Source: CAZMXP01 sp964570285
GTDB taxonomy: Bacteria > Planctomycetota > PLA2
Length of the DNA: 64,000 nucleotides
Reading direction: 5' to 3'
Assembly: GCA_964570285.1 (NCBI GenBank)
Contig: CAZMXP010000007.1
Location: 1 to 64,000, forward strand
Below are positions 24,964-33,650 of the stretch, one piece after another; the first letter of the stretch is position 1, and each line of letters opens with the position of its first letter. Position numbers and translations under genes: made by a program. The notes under the pieces are model-generated. The model had not been told where the DNA came from, did not search any database, and worked only from the letters and a program-made list of their open reading frames with translations.

Positions 24964-26730
24964 ATGAACATCCTCGGAATCAATGCGTTCCACGGAGATG
25001 TCGCGGCGGCGCTCGTGCGCGACGGCCAGCTCGTCGCGGCGGTGGAGGAGGAGCGCTTCCGCCGCGTGAAGCACTGGGCGGGCTTCCCGCGCGATTCGAT
25101 GCGTGCCTGCCTCGCGATGGGGGGCCTCGACGCGGCGCAGGTGGACTGGTTCGCGATCTCGCGGGATCCGAAGGCGCACCTGCTCCGGAAGGCGTGGTTC
25201 GCGCTGAGCCGGAGGCCGAGCGCGCGGCTCGTGCGCGACCGCCTGCGCAACACCGGGCGCGTCGAGACGCTGCCGCGGCGGATCGCGGAGGCGCTGGGCC
25301 TCGGGGAGGCGGAGGTGCGGCGCCGGACGCGGTGGGTCGAGCACCACCCGGCCCACCTCGCGAGCGCGTTCTTCGTCTCCCCCTTCGACGAGGCCGCCGT
25401 CTGCGCGATCGACGGCTTCGGGGACTTCGTCTCGACGTCGTTCGCCGTCGGCCGCGGCAGGACCCTGGAGGTCGACCGGCGCATCTTCTTCCCGCACTCG
25501 CTCGGGCTGCTCTATCTGGCGGTGACGCAGTACCTGGGCTTCATGAAGTACGGCGACGAGTACAAGGTGATGGGACTCGCCCCCTACGGCGATCCGTGCC
25601 TCGCGGACGAGGTGCGGCGGATGGTGCACCGGACCGGCGACGGCGGCTTCCGGCTCGACCTCGCCTACTTCCGCCACCACACGGCGCGCACGACGCTCAC
25701 GTGGGACGACGGCGAGCCGACGGTGGAGCCGGTCTACTCGAAGGCGCTGGAGGAGCTGCTCGGCCCCGCGCGCCGGCCCGACGGGCCCGTCACGGAGCGC
25801 CACGAGGCGATCGCGGCGTCGCTGCAAGTCGTCTTCGAGGAGGCGGCCTTCCACCTGCTGCGCGGGCTCGCGGCGCGCACCGGCCAGACTCGCCTCTGCC
25901 TCGCCGGCGGGTGCGCGATGAACAGCGTCATGAACGGGAAGATCCGCGCGCAGACGCCCTTCCGCGACCTCTTCATCCAGCCCGCGGCCGGCGACAACGG
26001 CACCGCGCTGGGCGCCGCCTACCACGTCTGGAACCGGGAACTGGGCGGCGCGCGGGGCTTCGTGATGGAGCACTCCTACTGGGGGCCGTCCTTCGGCAGG
26101 GGCGAGATCGAGCGCGCGCTCGGCGAACGGGATCCCGACCTCCGCGCGGGCGCCTGCGACGTGCGCCGGATCGACGACGAGGGGGCGCTCTGCGCGTGGA
26201 CCGCGGAGCGGCTGGCGCAGGGCCAGGTCGTCGGCTGGTTCCAGGGGCGCATGGAGTGGGGGGCGAGGGCGCTCGGCAACCGGAGCATCCTCGCCGACCC
26301 GCGCCGCGCCGACATGCGCGAGGTGCTCAACCGGAAGATCAAGCTGCGCGAGTCCTTCCGCCCGTTCGCGCCCTCGGTCGGGGAGGCATCGGTGGACGGG
26401 TGGTTCTCGGGCGCGTCGCCCGACCCGTTCATGCTGCAGGTCTACCCGGTGCGCGAGGAGCGGCGCACGTCGATCCCCGCGGTGACGCACGTCGACGGCT
26501 CGGGGCGCCTGCAGACGGTCCATCCGCGGGCGAACCCGCGCTACGCGCGCCTCATCGAGGCGTTCCGCGAGCGCACCGGGGTCCCGATCGTGCTGAACAC
26601 CTCGTTCAACGAGAACGAACCCATCGTGCACCGGCCCGCGGAGGCGCTCGACTGCTTCCTCCGCACACAGATGGACGTGCTGGTGCTGGGCGACCACGTG
26701 GTCACCAAGCGCGCCGCGGGGAGCGCGTGA
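24964..26730 (+). CDS. NodU/CmcH-family carbamoyltransferase
   Basis: 588 aa. The N-terminal ASKHA-fold domain begins MNILGINAFHGDVAAALV and has the metal-site EHHPAHLASAFF and the CAIDGFGD nucleotide loop. The TsaD-like core reads LAGGCAMNSVMNGKI and DNGTALGAA. The C-terminal carbamoyltransferase part has GRMEWGARALGNRSILADPR (about 430-449), the family signature, and LNTSFNENEPIV. These enzymes use carbamoyl phosphate and ATP to carbamoylate a hydroxyl, for example on Nod factor sugars or antibiotics. Here the likely target is a sugar of the polymer. The start is preceded by AGGAG. Its stop overlaps the next GTG. Confidence 0.92.
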   Translation: MNILGINAFHGDVAAALVRDGQLVAAVEEERFRRVKHWAGFPRDSMRACLAMGGLDAAQVDWFAISRDPKAHLLRKAWFALSRRPSARLVRDRLRNTGRVETLPRRIAEALGLGEAEVRRRTRWVEHHPAHLASAFFVSPFDEAAVCAIDGFGDFVSTSFAVGRGRTLEVDRRIFFPHSLGLLYLAVTQYLGFMKYGDEYKVMGLAPYGDPCLADEVRRMVHRTGDGGFRLDLAYFRHHTARTTLTWDDGEPTVEPVYSKALEELLGPARRPDGPVTERHEAIAASLQVVFEEAAFHLLRGLAARTGQTRLCLAGGCAMNSVMNGKIRAQTPFRDLFIQPAAGDNGTALGAAYHVWNRELGGARGFVMEHSYWGPSFGRGEIERALGERDPDLRAGACDVRRIDDEGALCAWTAERLAQGQVVGWFQGRMEWGARALGNRSILADPRRADMREVLNRKIKLRESFRPFAPSVGEASVDGWFSGASPDPFMLQVYPVREERRTSIPAVTHVDGSGRLQTVHPRANPRYARLIEAFRERTGVPIVLNTSFNENEPIVHRPAEALDCFLRTQMDVLVLGDHVVTKRAAGSA

Positions 26731-27962
26731 CGATGCCGCGGGAGCCGCGCACGCTGCTGCTGATCAGCCAGGTCTACGTGCCCGACCCCGCGAGCGTCGG
26801 CCAGCACATGGCGGATGCCGCGGCGGAACTCGCGCGCCGCGGCTGGCGCGTCCTCGTGCTCTGCTCGGCGCGCGGTTACGACGACCCGCGCCGCCGCTAC
26901 CCCGCGCGCGAGACCGTCGACGGCGTGCACGTCCGCCGGCTCCCGCTCTCGTCGTTCGGCAAGCGCTCGATGGCGGCGCGCCTGCTCGGCGCCCTCTGCT
27001 TCCTCGTGCAGGCGACGGCGCGCGGCCTCTTCGCGCGCGACCTCGCCGCGGTCTTCGTGACGACCTCGCCGCCGATGGCGTCGGTCGCGGCGCTCGTCGT
27101 CGCCGCCCTCCGCCGCGTCCCGATCAAGTACTGGGTCATGGATCTCAACCCCGACCAGATGATCGAGCTCGGCCGCATCGGGCCGCGCTCGCTGCCCGCC
27201 CGCGCGTTCGACCTGCTCAACCGGCTCGTCCTCGACCGCGCGCGCGACGTCGTCGCGCTCGACCGCTTCATGGCCGGGCGCCTCCAACGCAAGCGGGACC
27301 TCGGCCCGAGGCTGACGGTGCTGCCCCCCTGGCCCCCCGAGGATGCGGATGCGGAGATCCCGCATGAGGAGAACCCTTTCCGCCGCGAGCACCGGCTCGA
27401 CGGGAGGTTCGTCGTCATGTACAGCGGGAACCACGCGCTCTCGATGCCGCTCGACGCGCTGCTCGGTGCCGCGCGGCACCTCTCGGGCGAGCCGAGGCTG
27501 ACCTTCCTGTTCGTCGGCGGCGGCGCCGGGAAGCGCGCCGTCGAGGAGGCGATCGCGGGGGGGCGCGGGGGGGATCTGCGGTCGCTCCCCTACGAGCCGC
27601 TCGCGCGCGTGCGCTACTCGCTGAGCGCCGCGGACCTGCATGTGGTCGTCGTCGGCGAGCCGCTCGTCGGCGTCGTGCACCCCTGCAAGATCTACGGCGC
27701 GATGGCCGTCGGGCGGCCGATCCTGCTGATCGGCCCCGAGGCGAGCCCGGCCGCGGAGATCGTGCGCGAGCACGGGATCGGCTGGCGCGTCTCCCCGCGC
27801 GACGTCGACGGCGCCACGGCGACGCTGCGCGCGATCCTCGCGCTGCCGGAGGCGGTGCTCGCCGCGATGGGCCGCCGCGCGCGGGAGGTGTCGCTGGAGC
27901 GCTACAGCAAGCGCGTGCTCTGCACGCGCTTGTGTGACGTCGTCGAGAGGGGCGTCGCGTGA
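26727..27962 (+). CDS. WbuB-like glycosyltransferase (GT4)
   Basis: 411 aa from GTG 26727 (GTGA overlap); ATG 26733 is an alternative. WbuB-type pattern: LLISQVYVPDPASVGQHMAD, RRYPARETVDGVHVRRLPL, TTSPPMASVAALV, KYWVMDLNPDQMIELG, then the donor domain with VMYSGNHALSMPLDALL, FVGGGAGK and the YEPLARVRYSLSAADLHVV segment. WbuB enzymes add an acetamido sugar to lipid-linked repeats. The GGRGGD near residue 280 is encoded by the twin G-tract at 27557-27573, and VLPPWPPED near 200 by a C-tract pair at 27324-27338. The stop overlaps the flippase start. Confidence 0.88.
   Translation: MTMPREPRTLLLISQVYVPDPASVGQHMADAAAELARRGWRVLVLCSARGYDDPRRRYPARETVDGVHVRRLPLSSFGKRSMAARLLGALCFLVQATARGLFARDLAAVFVTTSPPMASVAALVVAALRRVPIKYWVMDLNPDQMIELGRIGPRSLPARAFDLLNRLVLDRARDVVALDRFMAGRLQRKRDLGPRLTVLPPWPPEDADAEIPHEENPFRREHRLDGRFVVMYSGNHALSMPLDALLGAARHLSGEPRLTFLFVGGGAGKRAVEEAIAGGRGGDLRSLPYEPLARVRYSLSAADLHVVVVGEPLVGVVHPCKIYGAMAVGRPILLIGPEASPAAEIVREHGIGWRVSPRDVDGATATLRAILALPEAVLAAMGRRAREVSLERYSKRVLCTRLCDVVERGVA
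27557..27573. repeat. Twin G-tract, G7-CGC-G7
   Basis: A 17-base member of the G-CGC-G family in the WbuB-like gene. Confidence 0.8.
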
Positions 27963-29194
27963 ACCGCGCCGCGACGGCGCCGCTCGTGCGCGGCTCGCGC
28001 CTGCTCCGGGAGGGGGCGTGGGTCGCCGGAGGGCAGGCGCTCGGCATCGTCGCGGCGCTTCTCGGGACACGACTGCTGACGGAGGCGGTGCCGCCGGAGG
28101 TCTACGGCACCGTCGCGCTGCTCGCTGGCGCCGTCGTGCTGCTCGTCAACCTCTTCTGCTCGCCGGTGTTCCAGGCGATCCTGCGCTTCTTCCCGGAGGC
28201 GTCCGAGGGGGAGTTGCACGGGACCGCGTCGCGATTCGTGCGTCCGGCGGTCGCGCTGCTCTCGCTCGCGGTCGCCGCCGTCGGCGCGTGCGCGGGGGCG
28301 CCCTCCGTCGGCCTGCTGCTCGCGCTGCTGCTCGTCGCGGAGGCGGGCCGCGGGTTCGGGCAGTCGTTCCTGTTCGCGGCGCGCCGCCAGCGCAGGGCGG
28401 CGCTCTGGCAGGCGGCGGAGGCGTGGGGGCGGCCGCTGGCGGCGATCGGGTGCGTCGCGCTGCTCGGCCCGACGCCGGGCGCGGTCCTTGCCGGGTTCGG
28501 CGTGTCCACGCTGCTGATCTTCCTCGTCTGCAGGGGACCGGTCCAGCAGGCCCCTGCCGTTCCGGAGCTCGGCGCCGCGATGCTGCGCTACGCGCGGCCG
28601 CTCGCGCCGCTGGCGATCGTCGGGTGGATCACGACGGCGGGCGACCGCTACATCCTCGGCGGCACCGTCGGGCTCGCGGAGGCGGGCATCTACGCCGTGA
28701 CCTACGGGCTGATCAGCCGACCGCTGCTGATCGGCTTCGGCGTGCTGAACCAGACGCTGCGGCCGGTCTACTTCGAGGCGGTCGCGCGCGGGCCCCGCGG
28801 CGAGGTCGACCGCTACTTCGGCCTCTGGATGAAGGGGGCGATCGCCATCGGCCTCGCGGGCGTGCTCGTGGCCGGCGCGGGCGGCGCCCTGCTCGCTTCG
28901 CTGCTGCTCGCGGCGCCCTTCCGCGAGGGGGCGGCGCTCATGCCCTGGATCGCGCTCGGCCATCTCGCACTGCTCGTCGCCTACGTCTACGAGGCCCGCC
29001 TCTTCGCCCTCAAGCGCACGCGCTCGCTGCTGCTCGCGCAGGGGCTCGGCGCGGTCGCGTCGCTCGCCGTCACCTTCCCGATGGTCCGCGCCTGCGGACT
29101 CCTCGGTGCAGCCTTCGCTTGTCCGATCTCCTTTGGCCTTCAGGCGCTTGTGACCGCGCGCCTCGCGCGCGAGGAGAGTCAGCCATGCAAGTGA
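27959..29194 (+). CDS. Polysaccharide flippase (Wzx/MATE-like)
   Basis: 411 aa, GTG start overlapping the previous stop. About ten to twelve hydrophobic helices are spread along the whole length, with the family-typical RLLTEAVPPEVYG early on and GWITTAGDRYILGGTVGLAEAGIYAVTYG in the middle, where Gly-x-Tyr and Asp-Arg recur in oligosaccharide flippases. It would move undecaprenyl-linked repeat units to the periplasmic leaflet for the Wzy-like polymerase encoded at 21451. It is slightly short compared with the usual 430-480 aa. The 55 bases before the next gene hold no other feature. Confidence 0.87.
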   Translation: MNRAATAPLVRGSRLLREGAWVAGGQALGIVAALLGTRLLTEAVPPEVYGTVALLAGAVVLLVNLFCSPVFQAILRFFPEASEGELHGTASRFVRPAVALLSLAVAAVGACAGAPSVGLLLALLLVAEAGRGFGQSFLFAARRQRRAALWQAAEAWGRPLAAIGCVALLGPTPGAVLAGFGVSTLLIFLVCRGPVQQAPAVPELGAAMLRYARPLAPLAIVGWITTAGDRYILGGTVGLAEAGIYAVTYGLISRPLLIGFGVLNQTLRPVYFEAVARGPRGEVDRYFGLWMKGAIAIGLAGVLVAGAGGALLASLLLAAPFREGAALMPWIALGHLALLVAYVYEARLFALKRTRSLLLAQGLGAVASLAVTFPMVRACGLLGAAFACPISFGLQALVTARLAREESQPCK

Positions 29195-29249
29195 CACGGC
29201 AACGCCCCTTCCCCGCCCCTCGGCTTGCGGCATTTCCGGAGGGGATCCC

Positions 29250-31091
29250 ATGTGCGGAATAGCGGGCATCCTGCCCCTGGGCCCCGGCGGCGCGGTACGC
29301 GAGTCCGAACTGCTCGCGCTCCGCGACGCGCAGCGCCACCGGGGGCCCGACGACGCGGGGCTCTGGATCGCGCCCGGACAGCGCGTGGGCCTCGCCCACC
29401 GCCGCCTCTCGATCGTCGACCTGAGCCCGCTCGGCCGCCAGCCGATGGCGACCCCGGACGGCCGCTACCACGTCGTCTTCAACGGAGAGATCTACAACTT
29501 CCGGGCGCTCCGGGCGGAACTCGAGGGGCGCGGTCACCGCTTCCGCTCCGAGTGCGACACCGAGGTGCTGCTGTACGGCTACCGCGAGTGGGGCAGGGGG
29601 CTGCTGCCGAGGTTGCGCGGCATGTACGCCTTCGCCCTCTGGGACGAGGTGCTCGGCGAACTGCTGCTCGCCCGCGACCCGCTCGGCATCAAGCCGCTCT
29701 ACTGGAGCGCCGACGGCGGCCGCCTCGCCTTCGCCTCGGAGATCCGGCCGCTGCGGGCCCTCGCGCGGTCCGGCGCCGTCGACCCGCAGGGCGTGGCCTC
29801 CTACCTGACCTGGGGATCGATCCCCGCCCCGCTGACCCTCTGGTCCGGCATCCACGCCCTCCCCGCAGGCTCGACCCTGCAGGCGGGACAACGGGGTCTG
29901 ACCCCTTTGTCCCGCCCGGGGGCTCGCGGGGGTGGGGGGGGGCTGCGGGGGGAGGAGGGGCGCCGGCTCGCGCGGGAGGCGATCGCGGACTCGGTGCGCC
30001 ACCACCTGATCGCCGACGTCCCGGTGGGGGTCTTCCTCTCCGGCGGCGTCGACTCGAGCGCGCTTCTGGGTCTCGTCGCCGAGATGCACTCGGGGCCGGT
30101 GCGGGCGGTGACGATCTGCTTCGACATCCCCGGGCTCGACGAACGCAAGTACGCACGCCTCGCGGCGCGCACCTACGGCGCCGAGGCGACCGAGATCCTG
30201 CTGCGCGCGACCGACCTGCGCGAGCGCATCCCCGCGGCGGTCGAGGCGCTCGACCAGCCGAGCATCGACGGCATCAACAGCTACTTCGTCGCCGAGGCGG
30301 CGGCGCGCGCCGGACTCAAGGCGGTGCTCTCCGGCGTCGGCGGCGACGAGCTCTTCGGCGGCTACCCGACCTTCCGCCGCGTGCCGCGCATCCGCCGCAT
30401 CCACCGGGGCCTCTCCGCGGTCCCCGGCCTCTCCGCCTGTTTCCCGCCCGCCTGCGCGCTCCTCGAGGCGGTGCCGCGCGGGCGTCTCAGCTCGAAGGTC
30501 GCCCGCGCGCTCGCCTACGGGGGCGACAGCGCCGGCGCCTACTTCGCCGATCGCGGGCTCTTCTCCCCGCGCGAGATCCGGCGGCTGCTTGTCCCCGAAC
30601 TCTCCGACGCCATCGACGCGGCCGAGCCCGTGGCCGACCTCCGCTCCCGCATCCCCCTCGACGCGCTGCCGCCGGAGGAGCACGTGACGGCGCTGGAGCT
30701 CGGGCAGTTCCTCGGGGTCCAGCTCCTGCGCGACATCGACGCGGTCAGCATGCGCCACTCGATCGAGGTGCGCACGCCGCTCGTCGACGTCGAACTGCTT
30801 GGGGCGCTCCGCCGCATCGACCCCGCGACCCGGTGCGAGGGGCCGGCGAAGCGCTGCCTCCGCGAGGCGCCGCGCCGGCCTCTCCCCGAGCCCCTCTGGA
30901 ATCGCAGGAAGCAGGGGTTCACGCTCCCCTTCGAGTCGTGGCTCCGCTCCGGCGAACTGGAGGCGCGCCTGCCGCGGCACGCTTGGCTGCGTCCGGACGG
31001 CGTCGCGGCGGTGGAACGCGGCTGGCGCAAGGGCAGGCTCCACTGGTCCCGGATCTGGGCCTTGCATGTCTTGGGAGAGTATCTCCGATAA
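29250..31091 (+). CDS. asnB: AsnB-like glutamine-dependent amidotransferase
   Basis: 613 aa. The N-terminal glutaminase starts MCGIAGIL (Cys2 nucleophile) with HRGPDD, HRRLSIVDLSPLGRQPM, NGEIYNF and DTEVLLYGY. The synthetase domain has the PP-loop FLSGGVDSSALLGLV (about 262-276) and SGVGGDELFGGYPTFRR. Members in polysaccharide loci often amidate sugar acids rather than aspartate, and the position here suggests that. The linker between domains (about 211-236) is unusual: AGQRGLTPLSRPGARGGGGG is encoded by a palindromic repeat (29882-29916) plus a G-rich stretch, replacing the usual linker in frame. The ATG is preceded by GGAGG. Confidence 0.9.
   Translation: MCGIAGILPLGPGGAVRESELLALRDAQRHRGPDDAGLWIAPGQRVGLAHRRLSIVDLSPLGRQPMATPDGRYHVVFNGEIYNFRALRAELEGRGHRFRSECDTEVLLYGYREWGRGLLPRLRGMYAFALWDEVLGELLLARDPLGIKPLYWSADGGRLAFASEIRPLRALARSGAVDPQGVASYLTWGSIPAPLTLWSGIHALPAGSTLQAGQRGLTPLSRPGARGGGGGLRGEEGRRLAREAIADSVRHHLIADVPVGVFLSGGVDSSALLGLVAEMHSGPVRAVTICFDIPGLDERKYARLAARTYGAEATEILLRATDLRERIPAAVEALDQPSIDGINSYFVAEAAARAGLKAVLSGVGGDELFGGYPTFRRVPRIRRIHRGLSAVPGLSACFPPACALLEAVPRGRLSSKVARALAYGGDSAGAYFADRGLFSPREIRRLLVPELSDAIDAAEPVADLRSRIPLDALPPEEHVTALELGQFLGVQLLRDIDAVSMRHSIEVRTPLVDVELLGALRRIDPATRCEGPAKRCLREAPRRPLPEPLWNRRKQGFTLPFESWLRSGELEARLPRHAWLRPDGVAAVERGWRKGRLHWSRIWALHVLGEYLR
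29882..29916. repeat. 35-bp palindrome family B, copy inside asnB
   Basis: Ten-base arms GGCGGGACAA and TTGTCCCGCC surround CGGGGTCTGACCCCT. It is read in frame as AGQRGLTPLSR in the linker between the two AsnB domains. Compare the intergenic copy at 12956-12989. Confidence 0.9.
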
Positions 31092-31124
31092 CAGTACGAG
31101 AGACTCCCGCGAAAGGACCCCCCC

Positions 31125-32102
31125 GTGGCCAAGTATCTGGTGACCGGCACCGCCGGTTTCATTGCGTCGAAGGTGACCGAGCAGCTTCTCGAGGCCGGCC
31201 ACGAGGTCATCGGCGTCGACAACATGAACGACGCCTACGACGTGAAGCTGAAGGACTGGCGCCTCGGGCGGCTCGCGGGGCGCAAGGGGCTCGCCTTCCA
31301 CAAGGTGGACATCTGCGACCAGGCGGCCCTCGCGAAGGTCTTCGACGGGGCCGGCCGGATCGACGCCGTCGTGAACCTCGCCGCGCGCGCCGGCGTGCGC
31401 CAGAGCGTCGAGAACCCGTGGGTCTACGTCGACACGAACACGACGGGCTCGCTGAACCTGCTCGAACTCTGCCGCACGCGCGGGATCCCGAAGTTCGTGC
31501 TCGCCTCGACCTCCAGCCTCTACGGCGCGCACAACACTATGCCCTACCGGGAGGACGCCGACACGAGCCGCCCGCTCAGCCCCTACGCGGCGAGCAAGAA
31601 GGGGGCGGAGGTGATGGCCTACACCTACCACTACCTCTACAAGATCGACGTCACGGTCTTCCGCTACTTCACCGTCTACGGCCCGGCGGGGCGGCCCGAC
31701 ATGAGCCTCTTCCGCTTCGTGCAGTGGATCTCGGAGGGACGGCCGGTCACCGTCTACGGCGACGGCAGCCAGTCGCGCGACTTCACCTATGTCGACGACA
31801 TCGCGCGCGGCACGATCGCCGGCCTGAAGCCGGTCGGCTACGACGTGATCAACCTCGGCTCGGACACGCCGACGGTGCTGATGGACGTGATCCGCTACCT
31901 CGAGCAGAAGATCGGCAAGAAGGCGGTCTTCAAGCACCTGCCGATGCATCCCGCGGACGTCACCGCGACCTGGGCCGACATCACGAAGGCGCGCACGAAG
32001 CTCGGCTGGGCGCCGCAGACCGACTGGAAGCAGGGCTGCGACAACCTGATCGCGTGGTACCGCGAGAACCGCGCGTGGGCGAAGGACGTCTCCACCGATT
32101 GA
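31125..32102 (+). CDS. UDP-glucuronate 4-epimerase-like SDR
   Basis: 325 aa from GTG 31125, with AAAGGA eight bases upstream. Extended SDR: GTAGFIASKV at the N-terminus (last Gly of the usual GxxGxxG replaced by Ala), VDNMNDAYDVKLKDWRL, NLAARAGVRQSVENP, STSSLYG, YAASKKGAE (Tyr-x3-Lys), and FRYFTVYGPAGRPDM, which together match UDP-glucuronate or UDP-galacturonate 4-epimerases. It would supply a uronic acid donor, consistent with an AsnB-like enzyme amidating a sugar acid. It closes the polysaccharide locus. A repeat begins ten bases after the stop. Confidence 0.87.
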   Translation: MAKYLVTGTAGFIASKVTEQLLEAGHEVIGVDNMNDAYDVKLKDWRLGRLAGRKGLAFHKVDICDQAALAKVFDGAGRIDAVVNLAARAGVRQSVENPWVYVDTNTTGSLNLLELCRTRGIPKFVLASTSSLYGAHNTMPYREDADTSRPLSPYAASKKGAEVMAYTYHYLYKIDVTVFRYFTVYGPAGRPDMSLFRFVQWISEGRPVTVYGDGSQSRDFTYVDDIARGTIAGLKPVGYDVINLGSDTPTVLMDVIRYLEQKIGKKAVFKHLPMHPADVTATWADITKARTKLGWAPQTDWKQGCDNLIAWYRENRAWAKDVSTD

Positions 32103-32111
32103 CTCCGTCGT

Positions 32112-32216
32112 GATTCCGTCCGCGGAGAGCGGAGGGTGGGGGCGAGCGCGGGCCGTGGGCGGACGGAATCACCAGCGCGGGAACGAGGGGGGCGGGGGGG
32201 GACGCGGGCCGCCGCG
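32112..32216. repeat. Direct repeat C, left copy, beside ATPase cassette
   Basis: It starts with a 12-base inverted pair (GATTCCGTCCGC at 32112, GCGGACGGAATC at 32159) and runs on through a G6-C-G8 tract to GCCGCCGCGG. The right copy (33649-33923) matches throughout except where it is split by an insert. The hairpin may act as a terminator for the upstream locus. Confidence 0.75.
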
Positions 32217-32331
32217 GGGGGCGACGAGGTGCGAGCGTCACCGGTGGCCGCACGCGCCCGGTGGCCCGCCTCTGCTCCGCGTTCCGGGGCGCAGCTCCGA
32301 CACGGTCGTAGGGTTTCAGATGGTCGGACAT

Positions 32332-32372
32332 GAACCTTTCAATCAGACGTATAGGAACCTTGCAATCAGACG
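32332..32372. repeat. Two 18-bp direct repeats upstream of the ATPase gene
   Basis: GAACCTTTCAATCAGACG (32332) and GAACCTTGCAATCAGACG (32355) differ at one base and are offset by 23 bases, about two helical turns. They end 24 bases before the GTG start, in DNA less GC-rich than its surroundings, so they could bind a regulator. Confidence 0.5.
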
Positions 32373-32396
32373 GCATCCGGGCCAGGATGGTCGATC

Positions 32397-33650
32397 GTGG
32401 TTGGCGACGCCGACGGTCTGTACGCACGCTTCGCTGAACCTCGCCTGGTCGAGGCGCTCGCGGACACCCCGGTGGTGCTCATCCACGGCCCGCGCCAATG
32501 CGGAAAGACCACGCTCGCGAAGCGGATCGGGGCAGCGCGGGGCTACGCCTACTTCAGCTTCGACGAGCATGTGACGCTTGCCGCGGCAACCGCCGATCCC
32601 GTCGGGTTCGTCGCCGACCTGCCGGAGCGCGTCATCCTTGACGAGGTGCAAAGGGCGCCTGGCATTTTCCCCTCGCTCAAATCGGCCGTGGACCGCCGTC
32701 GCACCCCCGGTCGCTTCCTCCTTACAGGCTCGGCCAATGTACGGTTGGTACCCGCGCTGGCCGACTCGCTTGCGGGGCGCATGGGCATCCAGCGCCTCCA
32801 CCCCCTCGCACAGTGCGAGTTGTCCGCGCACGTCCCTCGATTCCTTGAGCGGCTCTTCACCGGCACGTTCAAGAGCCGCACGGCGGAGCGCCTCGGGAGG
32901 GCGCTGGCCGAGCGCATCACCGCTGGAGGCTATCCGGCCGCACTCGCCCGAATTACCCCCCGCCGCCGCGCCGCATGGTATCGCGACTACATCGGGACGC
33001 TGGTCCAGCGCGATGTACGTTCCCTCGCGCGCATCGCTTCGCTCGATGCGCTGCCGAGGCTGCTGGCGCTCGCGGCAGGCCAGACGGCGCGGTTGATCAA
33101 CATCAGCACTCTGGCCAGTCCGTTCCAGCTGAGTCGCCCTACGATACGTGACTACGTCACGCTCCTTGCAGGCGTGTTCCTGGTGGAGGAGCTTCCTCCG
33201 TGGCATAGCAACCGGCTCAGCAGGCTGATCAAGAGTCCGAAGCTGCACGTGGGGGACACCGGGGTCGCGTGCGCGCTCTTGGGCCTCGATGCCGCCGGTC
33301 TCCTCGGGGACCGTGCACTCCTGGGCCAACTTGTGGAGACCTTCGTGTTCCAGGAACTCCGGCGACAGGCGAGTTGGGACGAGGAGGAGATCACCTTCCA
33401 CCACTTCCGGGACAAGGAGGGGGCGGAGGTTGACGTCGTGCTCGAGCGCGGCGGGACGCGGATCGCCGGGGTGGAAGTGAAGGCGTCGGCCACGCTCTCG
33501 GCGAGGGACTTTAGCGGCCTCGTCAAGCTCCGTTCCGCCACACGGAAGCGATTCGCGGCTGGCGTCGTGCTTTATGACGGCGAGACAAGTGCCACCTTTG
33601 GCGATGGCCTTTACGCAGTGCCGCTGCGAACCCTCTGGGAGGCGGGGTGA
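32397..33650 (+). CDS. AAA_14/DUF4143 ATPase
   Basis: 417 aa. The P-loop domain has VVLIHGPRQCGKTTLAKRIG (Walker A, about 26-45), Walker B in ERVILDEVQRAPGIFP and the sensor RFLLTGSANVRLVP. The DUF4143 domain follows (about 225-400), ending in the nuclease-like FRDKEGAEVDVVLERGG and AGVEVKASATLS (Asp...Glu-x-Lys). These proteins are widespread, often horizontally acquired, and of unsettled function; links to defence or toxin-antitoxin-like behaviour have been proposed. The gene sits exactly between two direct copies of repeat C, and its TGA is the first part of the right copy (TGATTCCGTCC). Codon use is visibly less GC-biased than in neighbouring genes, in line with transfer. Confidence 0.85.
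   Translation: MVGDADGLYARFAEPRLVEALADTPVVLIHGPRQCGKTTLAKRIGAARGYAYFSFDEHVTLAAATADPVGFVADLPERVILDEVQRAPGIFPSLKSAVDRRRTPGRFLLTGSANVRLVPALADSLAGRMGIQRLHPLAQCELSAHVPRFLERLFTGTFKSRTAERLGRALAERITAGGYPAALARITPRRRAAWYRDYIGTLVQRDVRSLARIASLDALPRLLALAAGQTARLINISTLASPFQLSRPTIRDYVTLLAGVFLVEELPPWHSNRLSRLIKSPKLHVGDTGVACALLGLDAAGLLGDRALLGQLVETFVFQELRRQASWDEEEITFHHFRDKEGAEVDVVLERGGTRIAGVEVKASATLSARDFSGLVKLRSATRKRFAAGVVLYDGETSATFGDGLYAVPLRTLWEAG

Noticed and set aside
29250..31091. AsnB-like gene broken by the palindrome
   Set aside because: The frame is kept and all catalytic segments on both sides are intact, so it is treated as a working gene.
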